A DNA stretch of 64,000 bases from an uncultured Faecalibacterium sp. (lineage in GTDB: Bacteria > Bacillota > Clostridia > Oscillospirales > Ruminococcaceae): assembly GCA_934524985.1 (NCBI GenBank), contig CAKSYT010000005.1:102930-166929 (forward strand), given 5' to 3'. The first letter of the stretch is position 1, and each line of letters begins with the position of its first letter. Of this stretch, positions 27,810 through 38,315 are shown one piece after another. A program made the position numbers and the translations under genes. A model generated the notes under the pieces. That model saw only the letters and a list, made by a program, of their open reading frames with translations, was not told the DNA's origin and searched no databases.

Positions 27810-28580
27810 ATGTCAACCAAACCGATCGATTCCACTGCTGCGACCCGCTTTGACCTGAGCACAGCGGCTCTTCATATCCTTGCCATGGCGCTGATGCTGA
27901 TGGACCACCTGTGGGCGACCCTGCTGCCTGCGCAGGAATGGCTGACCTGCGCGGGGCGGGTGGCTTTTCCCATCTTTGCTTTTATGGCGGTGGAAGGGTA
28001 TTTCCACACCCATGACCTGAAAAAATACACCCTGCGTCTGCTGCTGTTTGCCCTGCTTTCAGAAGTGCCCTTCGATTTGATGTACGGCGGCACATGGTTC
28101 TACCCGGTGCACCAGAACGTCATCTGGACGCTGCTGCTGGGCATTCTGGGCATCCACTTGATGGAAACCGTGCGCAAAAAGCAGAAAACAGCGCTGTACC
28201 TGCTGGTCTCCGCTCTTGTGGTGGCGGCGGGCGCAGTGCTGGGCACGCTGGGCATGGTGGACTACTACGGCGCCGGTGTGCTGACCGTGTTCATCTTCTA
28301 CTTCTTCCATGGACGCAAGTGGTGGTGCCTGTTGGGGCAGCTGGCAGCACTGTACTGGGTCAATGTGGAGCTGCTGGGCGGGCTTGTGTACCCCATTCAG
28401 CTCTTCGGTATCGACTTTGAGCTTTGCCAGCAAGGGCTGGCGCTGCTGGCACTGGTGCCCATCTGGCTGTACCGCGGGCGGCAGGGCTACCACAGCAAGC
28501 CTTTCCAGTATGCCTGTTACGCCTTTTATCCCGTGCACATGCTGCTGCTGGTTCTGGTGCTGAACTTCGTGAACCGGTAA
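27810..28580 (+). CDS. TraX-family integral membrane protein
   Basis: The 256-residue protein has about eight membrane helices and the TraX family pattern: MALMLMDHLWATLLP near residue 27, GRVAFPIFAFMAVEGYFHT near 50 and LLLFALLSEVPFDLMY near 82. The C-terminal end is HMLLLVLVLNFVNR. TraX of the F plasmid N-acetylates pilin, but chromosomal clostridial homologues are acyltransferase-like proteins of unknown target. There is no conjugation gene nearby. Given the pilus locus and surface-polymer genes in the region, modification of a surface component is possible, though unproven. Confidence 0.88.
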   Translation: MSTKPIDSTAATRFDLSTAALHILAMALMLMDHLWATLLPAQEWLTCAGRVAFPIFAFMAVEGYFHTHDLKKYTLRLLLFALLSEVPFDLMYGGTWFYPVHQNVIWTLLLGILGIHLMETVRKKQKTALYLLVSALVVAAGAVLGTLGMVDYYGAGVLTVFIFYFFHGRKWWCLLGQLAALYWVNVELLGGLVYPIQLFGIDFELCQQGLALLALVPIWLYRGRQGYHSKPFQYACYAFYPVHMLLLVLVLNFVNR

Positions 28581-28607
28581 GGAAAACGGAGCGCTCCAAA
28601 GGCATTT

Positions 28608-28678
28608 TTACGCATGGGGGCGTAGAGAGGATTCCCGCTTGAAATAACCAGAGCGCACACGAAAACCATTCAAAATGT
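28608..28678 (+). repeat. Decayed copy of the two-hairpin element (copy 8)
   Basis: ATTCCCGCTTGAAAT..CCAGAGCGCACACG..ACCATTCAAAAT matches the right half of the other copies, but the left hairpin is missing. Confidence 0.5.
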
Positions 28679-28692
28679 CCCGCCGGTACAAG

Positions 28693-28726
28693 GCCGCTGC
28701 ACAAACTCTGTGCGGCGGCTTTTTTG
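28693..28726 (+). terminator. Intrinsic terminator after traX-like gene
   Basis: GCCGCTGCACA pairs with TGTGCGGCGGC and is followed by seven Ts. Confidence 0.85.
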
Positions 28727-29027
28727 CGGGAAAAAAGACACTTGTTCACAAAAAGTTCAGCCTTTTGCGCAAGAAATACTATTTTTTTCGTGTAAAATAG
28801 ACAACATGGATTGAATGCCGCCCGCGATTGGATTATAATAATAGTGTATGCAAAAACGCATTTGCTGCATTTTTTACTGTGCTCGCTGCCTAAAAACAGC
28901 GTAGCTGCGCGATGCGGGCTGCTAAAAAGAGAGAGTTGCCGTTACGGGTCTTTGCCGCATAACGGCTGTTTGCTATGGCAGCCGGGGCGTTATGCTCCGG
29001 TTATTTGTCCTTAGGAGGGAAAACAAG
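28727..29027 (+). other. Leader region of the dehydratase-activator cluster
   Basis: The 300 bases start AT-rich, with a TTCGTGTAAAATAG stretch and TATAAT at about 28833. A short leader with no clear riboswitch follows. The AGGAGGG site at its end belongs to the next gene. Confidence 0.4.
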
Positions 29028-31967
29028 GTGAGAGTAGGTCTTGACATCGGCAGCACCACCATCAAGTGTGTGGTGCTGGGCGAGCATGATGAACTGCTGT
29101 ATTCTACATACGAACGACATTATAGTCATATTCTGGAAAAGGCGCAGGAGCTGCTGCGGCGCATTGATGCCGAGCAGCTGCATGGCAGCAAGGCACTGCT
29201 CAGCATCTCCGGCTCTGCCGGTATGGGCTTAGCGGACAGCTGCGGTGTGCCCTTTGTGCAGGAGGTATTCTCCACCCGCGTGGCGGTCAAGCGCTTTATG
29301 CCCAAGACCGATTGCGTCATCGAGCTGGGCGGCGAGGACGCCAAGATTTTGTTTTTGACCAACGGCACCGAGGTGCGCATGAACGGCAGCTGTGCCGGCG
29401 GTACTGGTGCTTTCATCGACCAGATGGCCACCCTGCTGAAGATGAGTGCCGAGGAGATGAACAAGGCAGCCGAGCAGGCGCAGCGCACCTATACCATCGC
29501 TTCCCGCTGCGGCGTGTTTGCCAAAAGCGATGTGCAGCCGCTGATCAATCAGGGTGCCCGCACCGAGGATATCGCTGCCAGCATCTACAAGGCGGTGGTC
29601 AACCAGACCATCGCCGGTCTGGCACAGGGACGCCCCATCAAGGGCAATATCCTTTATCTGGGCGGCCCGCTTACCTTCAGCACTGTGCTGCGCAAGAGCT
29701 TTGACGAGGCGCTGAACGTGACCGGCATCTGCCCGGAAAACAGCCTGCTGTATGTGGCGCTGGGCGCTGCCCTGTACGCCGACAAGGAGTTTGTGCTCAC
29801 CGAGGTGGCCGCTGCGCTGGACAAGTACGCCGCTACCGCTACCTATGCCAGCGAGCCGCCGCTGTTCGCCAGCAAGGAGGAGTACGAGGCTTTCCATGCA
29901 CGGCACATGTCCCATAGCGTGCCCCGCGTGGCCTTTGGTGCACACTGCGGGCCGGTGCATATCGGCATCGACTCCGGCTCTACCACCGTCAAGCTGGTGG
30001 TGGTGGACGAAAAGAGCCAGATCTTGTACACCAACTATCAGCCCAACCTCGGCAACCCGCTGCCCCTCATCCGGGAGCAGCTGCTCAAAATTTACAAGGA
30101 GCACCCGGGGCTGCAGGTGGCAAGCGTTACCACCACCGGCTACGGCGAGGAACTGGTAAAGAACGCTTTCCGCTGCGATTACGGTCTGGTGGAAACGGTG
30201 GCGCATTTTACTGCTGCCAAATATTTTATGCCGGACGTGGACTTCATCATTGATATCGGCGGGCAGGACATGAAGTGCTTCAAGATCGAGGATGGCGCCA
30301 TCAGCAACATCTTCCTGAACGAGGCCTGCTCCTCCGGCTGCGGCAGCTTTTTGCAGACCTTTGCGCAGGCGCTGGGCTATGATGTCAAGGAGTTTGCTGC
30401 GCTGGGTCTGTTCGCAGACCGCCCGGTGGACTTGGGCAGCCGCTGCACCGTGTTCATGAACAGTTCGGTCAAACAGGCACAGAAGGACGGTGCCAGCATC
30501 GAGAATATCTCCGCAGGCCTGTCCATCAGCGTGGTCAAGAACGCGCTGTACAAGGTAATCCGCGCCTCCAGCCCGGAAGAGTTGGGCCGCAAGATCGTGG
30601 TGCAGGGCGGTACCTTCTATAATGAAGCCGTGCTTCGCGCCTTTGAAAAGGAGATGGGCGTGGAGGTCATCCGGCCGGACATTGCCGGTCTGATGGGCGC
30701 TTACGGCGCTGCTTTGTATGGCCTGCGCCAGAGCCATAAAAACAACCAGACCACCTCTGCCATGATGGACGAGCAGGAGCTGGAAAGCTTTGCACAGCAG
30801 GTGGTCAGCGTCAAGTGCGGCGGCTGCGGCAACCATTGCCAGCTGACCGTCAATACCTTTGCCGATGGCCGCAAGTTTATCTCCGGCAACCGCTGCGATA
30901 AGCCCGTTACCGGCAAAAGCGAGGATAACAGCCTGAACCTGTACGCCTACAAGCAGCAGCTGCTGGCCAGCTACAAGCCTGTGCCCGGCAAGCGCGGCTC
31001 CATCGGCATCCCGCTGTGTCTGGGCTTCTATGAGCTGCTGCCCTTCTGGTACGCCTTCTGGACGAGCCTTGGCTTTGCGGTGCACACCAGTCCGGTGTCC
31101 ACCCGCGGGCTGTATCTGGCCGGACAGGCTACCATCCCCAGCGATACCGCCTGCTTCCCGGCAAAGCTGAGCCACGGCCACATCAAGGCGCTGAGCCAGA
31201 TGGAACTGGACGCCATCTTCTACCCCTGCCTGACCTACAATGTGGACGAGGGTTTGGGCGATAACCATTATAACTGCCCGGTGGTGGCCTACTACCCGGA
31301 GGTTCTGGCAGGCAACTGCCCGGAGTTGGAGGGCAAAAAGTTCATCTATGATTATGTGGGCATCCACCGTCCCAAGGACTTTGTGCACAAGATGGCAAAA
31401 GAGGTGCTGCCCAAGTACTTTGGCGGCATCTCCGAGCGGGAGGTACAGGCCGCAGCCGATGCCGCTTACGCGGAGTACGAAGCACACATGGCAAAGATCC
31501 GGGTAAAGGGCAGCGAGATCATCGACGAGGCACGCCGTCAGGGCAAGCGCATCATCGTGCTGGCTGGCCGCCCCTACCATGTGGACCCGGAGGTCAACCA
31601 CGGCATCGACCGCCTGATCACCCGCCACGGGGCTGCGGTGGTCACCGAGGACAGCATCTCCAACCGGGTGCAGAAGTTCCCCACCAGCGTGCTGAACCAG
31701 TGGACCTACCACAGCCGCCTGTATGCCGCCGCCAAGTACTGCACCACCCAGAAGGATATGGATCTGGTGCAGCTGGTGTCTTTCGGCTGCGGTGTGGATG
31801 CCATTACTACCGATGAGACCCGCGAGATCTTGCAGCGGGGCAATAAGCTGTATACCCAGCTGAAGATCGACGAGATCACGAACCTCGGTGCCGTGAACAT
31901 CCGCCTGCGCAGCCTGTTTGCCGCTCTGGACGAGCGGGACGAAGCCGCCGCAGAAAAGGCGGAGTAA
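29028..31967 (+). CDS. Large 2-hydroxyacyl-CoA dehydratase activator-like protein (two ASKHA domains + DUF2229)
   Basis: A GTG start at 29028 with AGGAGGG upstream gives 979 residues. Two HgdC/BadF-type ATPase domains are joined: the first begins RVGLDIGSTTIKCVVL, the second near 308 has IGIDSGSTTVKLVVVD. Each carries the pair of cysteines that hold the shared [4Fe-4S] cluster in HgdC dimers: GSCAGGTGAF and IASRCGVFAKS in the first, EACSSGCGSF and LGSRCTVFMNS in the second. A Cys motif GGCGNHC near residue 606 opens the C-terminal DUF2229 region. Known activators inject one electron at ATP cost into 2-hydroxyacyl-CoA dehydratases; this long fused form has no proven substrate. It is operonic with the next gene. 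Confidence 0.9.
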   Translation: MRVGLDIGSTTIKCVVLGEHDELLYSTYERHYSHILEKAQELLRRIDAEQLHGSKALLSISGSAGMGLADSCGVPFVQEVFSTRVAVKRFMPKTDCVIELGGEDAKILFLTNGTEVRMNGSCAGGTGAFIDQMATLLKMSAEEMNKAAEQAQRTYTIASRCGVFAKSDVQPLINQGARTEDIAASIYKAVVNQTIAGLAQGRPIKGNILYLGGPLTFSTVLRKSFDEALNVTGICPENSLLYVALGAALYADKEFVLTEVAAALDKYAATATYASEPPLFASKEEYEAFHARHMSHSVPRVAFGAHCGPVHIGIDSGSTTVKLVVVDEKSQILYTNYQPNLGNPLPLIREQLLKIYKEHPGLQVASVTTTGYGEELVKNAFRCDYGLVETVAHFTAAKYFMPDVDFIIDIGGQDMKCFKIEDGAISNIFLNEACSSGCGSFLQTFAQALGYDVKEFAALGLFADRPVDLGSRCTVFMNSSVKQAQKDGASIENISAGLSISVVKNALYKVIRASSPEELGRKIVVQGGTFYNEAVLRAFEKEMGVEVIRPDIAGLMGAYGAALYGLRQSHKNNQTTSAMMDEQELESFAQQVVSVKCGGCGNHCQLTVNTFADGRKFISGNRCDKPVTGKSEDNSLNLYAYKQQLLASYKPVPGKRGSIGIPLCLGFYELLPFWYAFWTSLGFAVHTSPVSTRGLYLAGQATIPSDTACFPAKLSHGHIKALSQMELDAIFYPCLTYNVDEGLGDNHYNCPVVAYYPEVLAGNCPELEGKKFIYDYVGIHRPKDFVHKMAKEVLPKYFGGISEREVQAAADAAYAEYEAHMAKIRVKGSEIIDEARRQGKRIIVLAGRPYHVDPEVNHGIDRLITRHGAAVVTEDSISNRVQKFPTSVLNQWTYHSRLYAAAKYCTTQKDMDLVQLVSFGCGVDAITTDETREILQRGNKLYTQLKIDEITNLGAVNIRLRSLFAALDERDEAAAEKAE

Positions 31968-32055
31968 AAGAAACCTTGAGATAGGCTGAAAGACTTCCCC
32001 CGGCGGGGAAATCTTTGCGGGGACTATCTTGTTTAGAGCAACATAGGAGGAACCT

Positions 32056-33372
<1,317 letters not shown>

Positions 33373-33396
33373 TAAAAGCGAATACGATAAAAACAG

Positions 33397-33438
33397 GGGA
33401 GCCGCTGCACGGCATTTTTACGCAGCAGCTCCCTTTTT
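33397..33438 (+). terminator. Terminator after the dehydratase-like gene
   Basis: GGGAGCCGCTGC pairs with GCAGCAGCTCCC, then TTTTT. It ends only 18 bases before the next start, so the downstream gene depends on read-through or a promoter inside the hairpin region. Confidence 0.75.
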
Positions 33439-33455
33439 GCAGGAAAGGAACCGCC

Positions 33456-34361
33456 ATGGAAAAGCCCGCAGCTGCCTATTATCATCTGCCCGGCCTGTTC
33501 GAATTTTACGAGCTGTACCGCCGGTTTTTGCCGCTGTACCGGGAGCACCGGGAATATTTTTACGATTGGTGCGCCATCGGCTCTATCTACGGCGCACCGG
33601 CGGGCTGCATCTGGGGCGGGGGACGCATCTCCTGCGGCGGGGCTACTGCGCGCGAGGTGCTGGCGCTGCTGCGGGAATACGGCATCTCCGGGCGGCTGAC
33701 CTTTAGCAACTCCCTACTGCGGGCCCAGCACCTTGCCGACCCGCAGTGCAATGCCCTGTGTGAGCAGTTTGCCAAGGCGGGCAGTGTGCCAAACGGCGTC
33801 ATCGTCCATTCCGATTTACTGGCAGACTATTTGCAGCGGCGCTGGCCGGAGCTGTATCTGGTATCCTCCACCACCAAGGTGCTCACGGAGTTTGCGCAAC
33901 TGCGGCAGGAACTGGAAAAGCCGCAGTTCCGGTATGTGGTGCCGGATTTCCGGCTGAACCCGGCGCTGGAACAGCTGCGCACCCTGCCGCCGGAGCAAAA
34001 AGCCAAGGTAGAGTTTTTGTGCAACGAGTGCTGCTGGTTCGGCTGCACCGAGCGCAAGCGCTGCTACGAGACAGTCAGCCGTCAGAATCTGGGCGAGGAC
34101 TGCCCGGACCACCGCTGCGCCGCCCCGGATGCCGCCGGGGGCTACCGCTTTTCCAAGACGATGCGCAGCCCCGGGTTCATCGGGGCGGAGGACATCCGGC
34201 AGCGGTATCTGCCCGCAGGCTTTTCCCAGTTCAAGATAGAGGGCAGGGGACTTGGCAGCGCACTGGTGCTGGAATTTCTGCTTTACTACATGATAAAGCC
34301 GGAATACCAATTGCAAGTGCGGGAGGAAATCTATCTGGACAATATGCTGGACCTTTTTTAA
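33456..34361 (+). CDS. U32-like TIM-barrel protein with Cys cluster (tentative)
   Basis: The 301-residue protein has AGGAAAGGAA before its ATG. Features that recall the peptidase U32/UbiU-UbiV group are VVPDFRLN, a VEFLCNECCWFGCTERKRCYE cysteine cluster near residue 187 and QFKIEGRGLGSALVLEF near 255. U32-type proteins bind a [4Fe-4S] cluster through such Cys and take part in prephenate-dependent hydroxylation or collagenase-like reactions. Overall similarity by eye is partial, so the function stays open. It follows the dehydratase-like pair and could share electron-transfer chemistry with it. Confidence 0.6.
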   Translation: MEKPAAAYYHLPGLFEFYELYRRFLPLYREHREYFYDWCAIGSIYGAPAGCIWGGGRISCGGATAREVLALLREYGISGRLTFSNSLLRAQHLADPQCNALCEQFAKAGSVPNGVIVHSDLLADYLQRRWPELYLVSSTTKVLTEFAQLRQELEKPQFRYVVPDFRLNPALEQLRTLPPEQKAKVEFLCNECCWFGCTERKRCYETVSRQNLGEDCPDHRCAAPDAAGGYRFSKTMRSPGFIGAEDIRQRYLPAGFSQFKIEGRGLGSALVLEFLLYYMIKPEYQLQVREEIYLDNMLDLF

Positions 34362-34368
34362 GAAAAAC

Positions 34369-34406
34369 GCACCGGGCAGACCGTTTTCTGCCCGGTGCTG
34401 CTTTTT
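34369..34406 (+). terminator. Intrinsic terminator
   Basis: GCACCGGGCAGA pairs with TCTGCCCGGTGC, followed by TGCTTTTTACC. Confidence 0.85.
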
Positions 34407-34537
34407 ACCGGTGGGATTTGCACATGAAAACTTTCTTTTCCCTCCAAAGCGTGTTACAATAAACAGGAAATTATTTTTAGAAGCTGTTTTTGAAAATGGT
34501 GTGCAGTACTTAGGAAAACGGCTTATAGGAGCAGTGC

Positions 34538-37120
34538 ATGGAAACAACGCAAAAACAGATCGTACTGGGCATTCTGGCTCATGTGGACTCCGGCAAGACC
34601 ACCCTCTCCGAGGCCATGCTCTACCGCGCCGGTGCCATCCGCAAGCTGGGGCGGGTGGACCATGGAGACGCCTTTCTGGATACCGACAGCTTGGAAAAAG
34701 CGCGCGGCATCACCATCTTTTCCAAGCAGGCGCTGCTTACGGCGGGCAATACCGCCATCACCCTGCTGGATACCCCCGGCCATGTGGATTTTTCCACCGA
34801 GACCGAGCGCACCTTGCAGGTACTGGACTATGCCGTGCTGGTGGTCAGCGGAACGGACGGCGTGCAGAGCCATACCGAAACGCTATGGCGGCTGCTGCGG
34901 CGCTACCATGTGCCCACCTTTGTATTTGTGAACAAGATGGACCTGCCCGGCATGACCCGGGAGCAGCTGCTCACCCAGCTGAACCACCGCCTTGGCGAGG
35001 GCTTTGTGGATTTTGGCGCAGAGCCTGCCGCCCGCAACGAGGCACTGGCGCTGTGCGATGAGCAGCTGATGGAGAAAATGCTGGATGCAGGCACCCTGAC
35101 CGATGCCGATGTCATCCCCGCAGTAGCCCGACGGCACGTCTTTCCGTGTTGGTTCGGGGCTGCGCTGCGGCTGGACGGCGTGGATGCACTTCTGGACGGG
35201 CTGGACCGCTACACCCGCCCCGCCCCGGCGCTGCACGCCTTTGGCGCAAGGGTGTTCAAGGTGTCGCAGGACGAGCAGGGCACCCGCCTGACGTGGCTGC
35301 GTGTCACCGGCGGGGAGCTGAAGGTAAAGGCTCTACTCACCGGCGAAGCGGACGGCGAGCCGTGGGCAGAAAAAGCAAACCAGCTGCGGCTGTACTCCGG
35401 CGCAAAGTATACCCTGACCGAGGCCATCGGCCCGGGACAGGTATGCGCCGTGACCGGCCTGACCCATGCAAAGCCCGGCAACGGGCTTGGGGCAGAGCGG
35501 GACAGCGATGTGCCGGTTCTGGAGCCGGTGCTCAGCTATCAGGTGCTGCTGCCGGAGGGCGCGGATGTGCACGCCGCGCTGGGCAAGCTGCACCGGCTGG
35601 AGGAGGAAGAACCGCAGCTTCATGTGGTGTGGAACGAAACCTTGGGCGAAATTCATGTGCAGCTGATGGGCGAGGTGCAGCTGGAAGTGCTGCGCAGCCT
35701 GCTGGCAGAGCGGTTCGGGCTGGAAGTATCCTTTGGCCCGGGCGGTATTTTGTATAAGGAGACCATCACCGAGCCCATGGAGGGCGTAGGCCACTACGAG
35801 CCGCTGCGCCACTATGCCGAGGTGCATCTGCTGCTGGAACCGCTGCCCCGGGGCAGCGGGATGCAGTTTGCCGCCGAATGCCGGGAAGAGGTTCTGGACA
35901 AAAACTGGCAGCGGTTGGTGCTGACCCATCTGGAAGAAAAGCAGCATCTTGGCGTTTTGACCGGCGCACCGCTGACCGATGTGAAAATCACCCTGCTCAC
36001 CGGCAAAGCGCACCTCAAGCACACCGAGGGCGGCGATTTCCGGCAGGCTACCTACCGCGCCGTGCGGCAGGGACTGATGCTAGCCAAAAACCAGCTGTTA
36101 GAGCCGTGGTATGCCTTCCGGCTGGAGGTGCCGGTGGAGAACATCGGCCGCGCCATGAGCGATGTCCAGCGCATGGAGGGCAGCTTTGACCCGCCGGAAA
36201 GCGGCGCGGAGACTGCCACCCTGACCGGCTTTGCGCCGGTATCCACCATGCGCAGCTACCCCATGGAGGTGGTCAGCTACACCCGCGGCAGGGGACGCCT
36301 GAGCCTGACGCTGGACGGCTACCGCCCCTGCCACAACGCGCAGCAGGTCATTGCAGAAATCGGCTACCAGCCGGAGCATGATCTGGACAACCCCGCCGAT
36401 TCCGTATTCTGCGCCCATGGTGCGGGCTTTGTAGTGCCGTGGAGCGAGGTGCGCAGCCACATGCACGTGGAAAGCGGCTGGGGCAAGGCAAAGTCCGCCC
36501 GCCCGGAGACGCAGGCTGCGCCCCAGCGCCGCGCCGTGGCCTACCGCGCCACGCTGGAGGAGGATGCCGAGCTGCTCAAAATTTTTGAGCGCACCTACGG
36601 CCCCATCAAACGGGACCCGCTGGCGGCGTTCCGTCCGGTGCAAAAGACCGAACGCCCGGATTTTGCCGCTGAACAGTGGGAAATTGCCCCGGAGTATCTG
36701 CTGGTGGACGGCTACAACATCATTTTTGCGTGGGACGAGCTGAACGCGCTGTCAAAGGAAAGCTTGGACGCCGCCCGCCATCGGCTGATGGACATCCTGT
36801 GCAACTATCAGGGCTATCAGAAATGCGTGCTGATTCTGGTGTTCGATGCCTACCGCGTGCCCGGCAGCCCCGGCGCCATTGAGCAGTACCACAACATCCA
36901 TGTGGTCTACACCAAGGAAGCTGAGACCGCCGATATGTTCATCGAGCGGGTCACCCATGAGATCGGCAAGAGCCGCCGCGTCCGCGTGGCGACCTCGGAC
37001 GGTATGGAGCAGGTCATCATCCTTGGCCACGGCGCACTGCGCGTGTCCGCCCGGATGTTCCACGAGGAAGTGCAGAACGTGGAAAAACAGATCCGCGCCC
37101 TTGTGCAGGGACAGGCGTAA
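34538..37120 (+). CDS. TetM/EF-G-like translation GTPase fused to a Rae1/YacP-type NYN nuclease domain
   Basis: The 860-residue protein starts with an EF-G/TetM GTPase domain: P-loop AHVDSGKTT at 14-22, G2 GITIF, G3 DTPGHVDF, G4 NKMD. Domains II-V of the ribosomal-protection family follow up to about residue 640. The loop that in TetM carries SPVST and pushes tetracycline off the ribosome reads HTEGGDFRQAT here, so tetracycline protection is doubtful. After a linker, residues 721-860 form a NYN domain (LLVDGYNIIFAW, ILVFDAYRVPG, TKEAETADMFIE, VATSDGMEQ, HGALRVSARMF) closely resembling YacP/Rae1, the ribosome-associated A-site mRNA endonuclease of Bacillus. Acidic residues D724, D770, D799 and D821 look intact. 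It stands alone between terminators. Mechanism is inferred. Confidence 0.9.
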   Translation: METTQKQIVLGILAHVDSGKTTLSEAMLYRAGAIRKLGRVDHGDAFLDTDSLEKARGITIFSKQALLTAGNTAITLLDTPGHVDFSTETERTLQVLDYAVLVVSGTDGVQSHTETLWRLLRRYHVPTFVFVNKMDLPGMTREQLLTQLNHRLGEGFVDFGAEPAARNEALALCDEQLMEKMLDAGTLTDADVIPAVARRHVFPCWFGAALRLDGVDALLDGLDRYTRPAPALHAFGARVFKVSQDEQGTRLTWLRVTGGELKVKALLTGEADGEPWAEKANQLRLYSGAKYTLTEAIGPGQVCAVTGLTHAKPGNGLGAERDSDVPVLEPVLSYQVLLPEGADVHAALGKLHRLEEEEPQLHVVWNETLGEIHVQLMGEVQLEVLRSLLAERFGLEVSFGPGGILYKETITEPMEGVGHYEPLRHYAEVHLLLEPLPRGSGMQFAAECREEVLDKNWQRLVLTHLEEKQHLGVLTGAPLTDVKITLLTGKAHLKHTEGGDFRQATYRAVRQGLMLAKNQLLEPWYAFRLEVPVENIGRAMSDVQRMEGSFDPPESGAETATLTGFAPVSTMRSYPMEVVSYTRGRGRLSLTLDGYRPCHNAQQVIAEIGYQPEHDLDNPADSVFCAHGAGFVVPWSEVRSHMHVESGWGKAKSARPETQAAPQRRAVAYRATLEEDAELLKIFERTYGPIKRDPLAAFRPVQKTERPDFAAEQWEIAPEYLLVDGYNIIFAWDELNALSKESLDAARHRLMDILCNYQGYQKCVLILVFDAYRVPGSPGAIEQYHNIHVVYTKEAETADMFIERVTHEIGKSRRVRVATSDGMEQVIILGHGALRVSARMFHEEVQNVEKQIRALVQGQA

Positions 37121-37139
37121 AGGCTATCCCGAAAAAAAT

Positions 37140-37254
37140 CCTCTCTTGTGAAAAAGTCGGTTTGGAAAATCCGCAGATTTTCCAAACCGACAATCTTAAA
37201 ATATTTATTCCGCTGAAGATGCCCAAAGCGCACGCGATGGGCATTCTAAATCGT
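37140..37254 (+). repeat. Two-hairpin intergenic element, copy 3
   Basis: The left stem at 37156-37191 is a perfect 16 bp (GTCGGTTTGGAAAATC, loop CGCA). The right stem is ATGCCC (37219-37224) with GGGCAT (37239-37244). It is tandem with copy 4. Confidence 0.8.
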
Positions 37255-37270
37255 CTGATTTTGAGCGTCA

Positions 37271-37388
37271 AATAACTTCTCCTGTGAAAATGGGCTAGCG
37301 GAACGCCCGCAGGCGTTCCGCTAGCCCGAGTTAAAATATCTTTTCCGCTAAAAAATGCCCAGAGTGAAACGGAGGGCATTCAAATCGT
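37271..37388 (+). repeat. Two-hairpin intergenic element, copy 4
   Basis: The left stem at 37292-37327 is a perfect 16 bp (GGGCTAGCGGAACGCC, loop CGCA). The right stem is ATGCCC (37355-37360) with GGGCAT (37374-37379). The closing AAATCGT lies 18 bases before nnrD. Confidence 0.8.
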
Positions 37389-37406
37389 TCCACTGGAGGT
37401 GCACCC

Positions 37407-38306
37407 ATGGCTGTGGAAATTACCGAAGAATTTGTCTGGCAGAGCATCCCGCGCCGTGCCCGGGACAGCCATAAGGGCACCTTTGGCAGTGTGCTGGCGG
37501 TGGCAGGCAGTGCTTTTTACCGGGGTGCTGCCCTGCTGGCGGCTGAGGGCGCACTGCGCACCGGGGCGGGCATCGTCACCCTTGCCAGCGTAGAACCGGT
37601 GGTCAGCGCAGCCGTCACCCGCCTGCCGGAGTGCTGCCTGTGCCCCTGTAAGGAGGGCGCACAGGGCGGCATTGCGCCGGAAAATGTGCCGCTGCTCCGG
37701 CGGCAGAAGGCTACCGTGCTGCTGCTGGGCCCCGGTCTTGGCGGCACGGCGCAAAGCGCCGCCCGGGCCACCGAGATCTGCACGCTGGTGCAGCAGCTGC
37801 TGCCCGGCTTTGCGGGCGCTGCGGTGCTGGATGCCGACGGTCTGAACGCCGCCGCGCAGCTGCTGGCCGAGGGTAAGCCCTTGCCGCACCCGGCGGGGGA
37901 ACTGGTGGTCACCCCGCACCCCGGCGAGATGGCGCGCCTGACCGGCCTTTCGGCGGCAGAGCTTGCCGCCGACCGGCAGGGCATCGCCCTGCGCTATGCC
38001 AAGGCGTGGAACGCCGTGGTGGTGCTGAAGGGTGCACGCACCGTGGTGGCAAGCCCGGATGGGCGGGTGTGCGTGAACCCCACCGGCAACCCGGGGCTTG
38101 CCCGGGGCGGCAGCGGGGATGTGTTGGCGGGGATGCTGGCGGCGCTGCTGGCCTGCGGTCTGCCCGCCTACGAAGCCGCTGCCTGTGCGGTATATCTGCA
38201 CGGTGCTGCCGCCGACCGTGCCGCCGCAAAGCGCGGTGAGTACGGAATGCTGCCCCATGATATCCTGTCGGAACTGGGCGCACTGTTTGCGGAAAACCAG
38301 AGATAA
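37407..38306 (+). CDS. nnrD: ADP/ATP-dependent (S)-NAD(P)H-hydrate dehydratase
   Basis: The 299-residue enzyme is the carbohydrate-kinase-like YjeF C-terminal domain: KGTFGSVLAVAGSAFYRGAALLAAEGALRTGAG near residue 24, LLGPGLG near 108, VLDADGLN near 141, VTPHPGEMARL near 166, and the catalytic GNPGLARGGSGDVLAG near 230. It repairs hydrated NAD(P)H using a nucleotide. The usual epimerase partner NnrE is not fused and not adjacent. The start has TGGAGGTG upstream. Confidence 0.93.
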   Translation: MAVEITEEFVWQSIPRRARDSHKGTFGSVLAVAGSAFYRGAALLAAEGALRTGAGIVTLASVEPVVSAAVTRLPECCLCPCKEGAQGGIAPENVPLLRRQKATVLLLGPGLGGTAQSAARATEICTLVQQLLPGFAGAAVLDADGLNAAAQLLAEGKPLPHPAGELVVTPHPGEMARLTGLSAAELAADRQGIALRYAKAWNAVVVLKGARTVVASPDGRVCVNPTGNPGLARGGSGDVLAGMLAALLACGLPAYEAAACAVYLHGAAADRAAAKRGEYGMLPHDILSELGALFAENQR

Positions 38307-38315
38307 AAGAGAAAA

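Noticed and set aside
29229..31712. 827-codon leftward frame opposite the dehydratase activator
   Set aside because: An antisense artefact; the plus-strand protein has all family motifs.
34538..37120. Calling the fused GTPase a tetracycline resistance gene
   Set aside because: The SPVST-type tip loop needed to dislodge tetracycline is not conserved and the protein carries an extra nuclease domain, so resistance cannot be claimed.
37140..37254. Treating the left hairpins of the repeat family as ordinary intrinsic terminators
   Set aside because: They lack T-runs, occur in both orientations and keep constant flanks on both sides of the hairpin.
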